From contig CAMVDI010000005.1 in assembly GCA_947166205.1 (NCBI GenBank), positions 1 to 23,905 on the forward strand: 23,905 bases of DNA. Reading direction: 5' to 3'. A program made the position numbers and the translations under genes. The notes below the pieces were generated by a model. It did not search any database. It was not told the origin of the DNA and saw nothing but the letters and a program-made list of their open reading frames with translations. Source of the stretch: an uncultured Clostridia bacterium (GTDB lineage: Bacteria; Bacillota_A; Clostridia; Christensenellales; Aristaeellaceae). Below are positions 22,694 through 23,905 of this stretch, in pieces. How positions within the stretch are numbered: the stretch's first letter is position 1; each line of letters begins with the position of its first letter.

Positions 22694-23278
22694 CTATGCC
22701 TCCAGGATCTCCTGAAGCCTGTCCAGCAGCTGATCCCGGCCGGTTCCGTCCTCCCCGGAGAAGCAGATGATTTCCCAGGGCTGAACCAGCAGCCCCCTGC
22801 AGATCGGCGCGAGATATTTGCTTCTGGCGCCACGGCTGATCTTGTCCGCCTTGGTGGCGACGACGGTAAAGGGAATCCCCGTCTCCCGGAGGAACCGGTT
22901 CATGGTCAGGTCGTCCTCCGTGGGATCGTGGCGGATATCCACCAGGCAGAGCACATGCTTCAGTTCCTCCGACCCGGTGAAATAATCCTGCATCATCCGG
23001 CCCCACCGGAGCTTCTCCTGCCTGTCCACCTTTGCGAAGCCGTATCCGGGCAGATCCACCAGGTGGAACATATCGTTCAGCAGGAAGATGTTGATCAGCC
23101 GGGTTTTCCCCGGCGTGGACGAAGTCCGGGCCAGCTTGTTCCTTCGGCACAGCCGGTTGATCAGCGTGCTCTTGCCCACGTTGCTTTTTCCGGCCACGGC
23201 AATCTGGGGCAGTCCCCTGCCCTCGAAGGGGCCGTACGCGGCCATGGATGTAATAAATTCCGCTTTGTTGATTTCCAT
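22694..23278 (-). CDS. ysxC: Ribosome-biogenesis GTPase YsxC/EngB
   Basis: The protein has 194 residues. GTPase motifs: G1 GKSNVGKST (30-38), G2 region SSTPGKT (53-59), G3 DLPGYG (75-80) and G4 TKADK (142-146). YsxC helps late assembly of the large ribosomal subunit. The start lies 4 nt after the lon stop; lon-ysxC adjacency is common in Firmicutes and supports the call. Confidence 0.96.
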   Translation of the reverse strand: MEINKAEFITSMAAYGPFEGRGLPQIAVAGKSNVGKSTLINRLCRRNKLARTSSTPGKTRLINIFLLNDMFHLVDLPGYGFAKVDRQEKLRWGRMMQDYFTGSEELKHVLCLVDIRHDPTEDDLTMNRFLRETGIPFTVVATKADKISRGARSKYLAPICRGLLVQPWEIICFSGEDGTGRDQLLDRLQEILEA

Positions 23279-23282
23279 CCTG

Positions 23283-23905
23283 TTATACCAGTGCTTCCTT
23301 CAGTACCTGCTGGATTTCATCCACCTCCACAATCCGGAAGTGTTCCAGCACATATCCCGGTATTTCCTCCAGATCCTTGTGATTCTCCCGGGGGATGATC
23401 AGCACGCTGATACCTGCCCGGTAGGCCGCCAGGGTCTTTTCCTTCAGTCCGCCGATGGGAAGCACCCGGCCCCGCAGGGTCATCTCCCCGGTCATGGCCA
23501 CGTCCTGACGGACCTTCCTCCCGGTCAGGGCGCTGACCAGCGCCGTGGTCAGCGTGATGCCGGCGCTGGGGCCGTCCTTGGGCACCGCGCCTTCCGGAAT
23601 ATGCACGTGCAGATCCGTCTGAGTGTAGAAGTCTTCCTTCAGCTTCAGCTCGCCGCTGTGGGCCCGGACCCAGCTGAAGGCCGCCTCGGCGCTTTCCTTC
23701 ATCACGTCTCCCAGCTGTCCCGTCAGCTTCAGGCTCCCCTTTCCGGGCATCAGGGCGCACTCCACCTCCAGGGTTTCGCCGCCTACGCTGGTCCAGGCCA
23801 GCCCGTTCACGATGCCGACCCGGGCTTCCTTCTCCAGCTGCTCCCGGGTGAAGCGGGCGGCTCCCAGAAACTCATGCAGCCGGGCCGCGGTCACCGTCAC
23901 GTTCT
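23283..23905 (-). CDS. lon: ATP-dependent protease Lon, C-terminal proteolytic domain (5'-partial)
   Basis: About 207 residues are visible; the frame is open to the window's edge, so the N-terminal and AAA+ domains lie outside. The visible part is the S16 protease domain: GIVNGLAWTSVGG, HIPEGAVPKDGPSAGIT with the catalytic Ser (codon 23565-23567), GEMTLRGRVLPIGGLKEK with the catalytic Lys, then IIPRENHKDLEEIP. Lon degrades misfolded and regulatory proteins in the cytoplasm. A GTG at 23900 is internal, not a start. Confidence 0.97.
   Translation of the reverse strand, partial: NVTVTAARLHEFLGAARFTREQLEKEARVGIVNGLAWTSVGGETLEVECALMPGKGSLKLTGQLGDVMKESAEAAFSWVRAHSGELKLKEDFYTQTDLHVHIPEGAVPKDGPSAGITLTTALVSALTGRKVRQDVAMTGEMTLRGRVLPIGGLKEKTLAAYRAGISVLIIPRENHKDLEEIPGYVLEHFRIVEVDEIQQVLKEALV

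Noticed and set aside
1..23905. tRNA, rRNA, insertion sequences, prophage, defence or biosynthetic gene clusters
   Set aside because: No tRNA or rRNA sequence, transposase or integrase motif, terminal inverted repeat, or defence-gene domain was recognised on either strand.

Overview
The window is a GC-rich (roughly 60-65 % by eye), densely packed bacterial segment with 18 protein-coding genes. All but the first lie on the minus strand. The gene set points to a Gram-positive-type (Firmicutes, probably Clostridia) organism: MurE carries the meso-diaminopimelate motif DNPR, a RibU ECF riboflavin transporter sits under an FMN riboswitch, and there are clostripain-family (C11), lon-ysxC and mraZ-to-ftsZ genes with clear sigma-A promoters. 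A high-GC gut or rumen Clostridia lineage would fit, but that placement is inference.

Layout, left to right. (1) 1-2602, plus strand: a membrane-anchored C11 cysteine peptidase, cut off at its 5' end, with Gly/Ser-rich linkers and a tandem 51-bp repeat. A hairpin-rich convergent spacer with a bidirectional terminator follows. (2) 2782-8685, minus strand: a tightly packed apparent operon read from a promoter at 8656-8685 through an FMN riboswitch into ribU, tsaE, tsaB, rimI and two secreted PIG-L-type proteins. The last protein has lost the PIG-L metal-site residues and is fused to a phosphodiester-glycosidase domain. (3) 8682-11608: a sugar-type ABC solute-binding protein and a galactokinase-family gene with their own promoter. 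(4) 11655-21059: a division and cell-wall (dcw) cluster in the order mraZ, ftsL-like, murE, mraY, murD, ftsQ, ftsA, ftsZ. The usual rsmH, ftsI/pbp, murF, ftsW, murG, murC and murB are absent from the locus. One promoter precedes mraZ, another precedes ftsA, and a strong terminator follows ftsZ. (5) 21194-23905: a metallophosphoesterase and a zinc-ribbon/acidic-tail protein with a long structured leader, then ysxC (engB) and the 3' end of lon.

Functional themes. The dcw genes make UDP-MurNAc-tripeptide (MurE), extend the stem peptide (MurD acts earlier in the pathway), form lipid I (MraY) and build the early divisome (FtsZ, FtsA, FtsQ, FtsL). The ribU operon appears to link riboflavin import to tRNA t6A synthesis and protein acetylation by co-transcription. 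The most unusual items are the degenerate PIG-L/phosphodiester-glycosidase fusion beside its intact paralogue, the FMN-riboswitch-headed t6A operon, the pruned dcw cluster, and the unexplained leader upstream of the zinc-ribbon gene. No rRNA, tRNA, CRISPR array, insertion sequence or prophage was seen.
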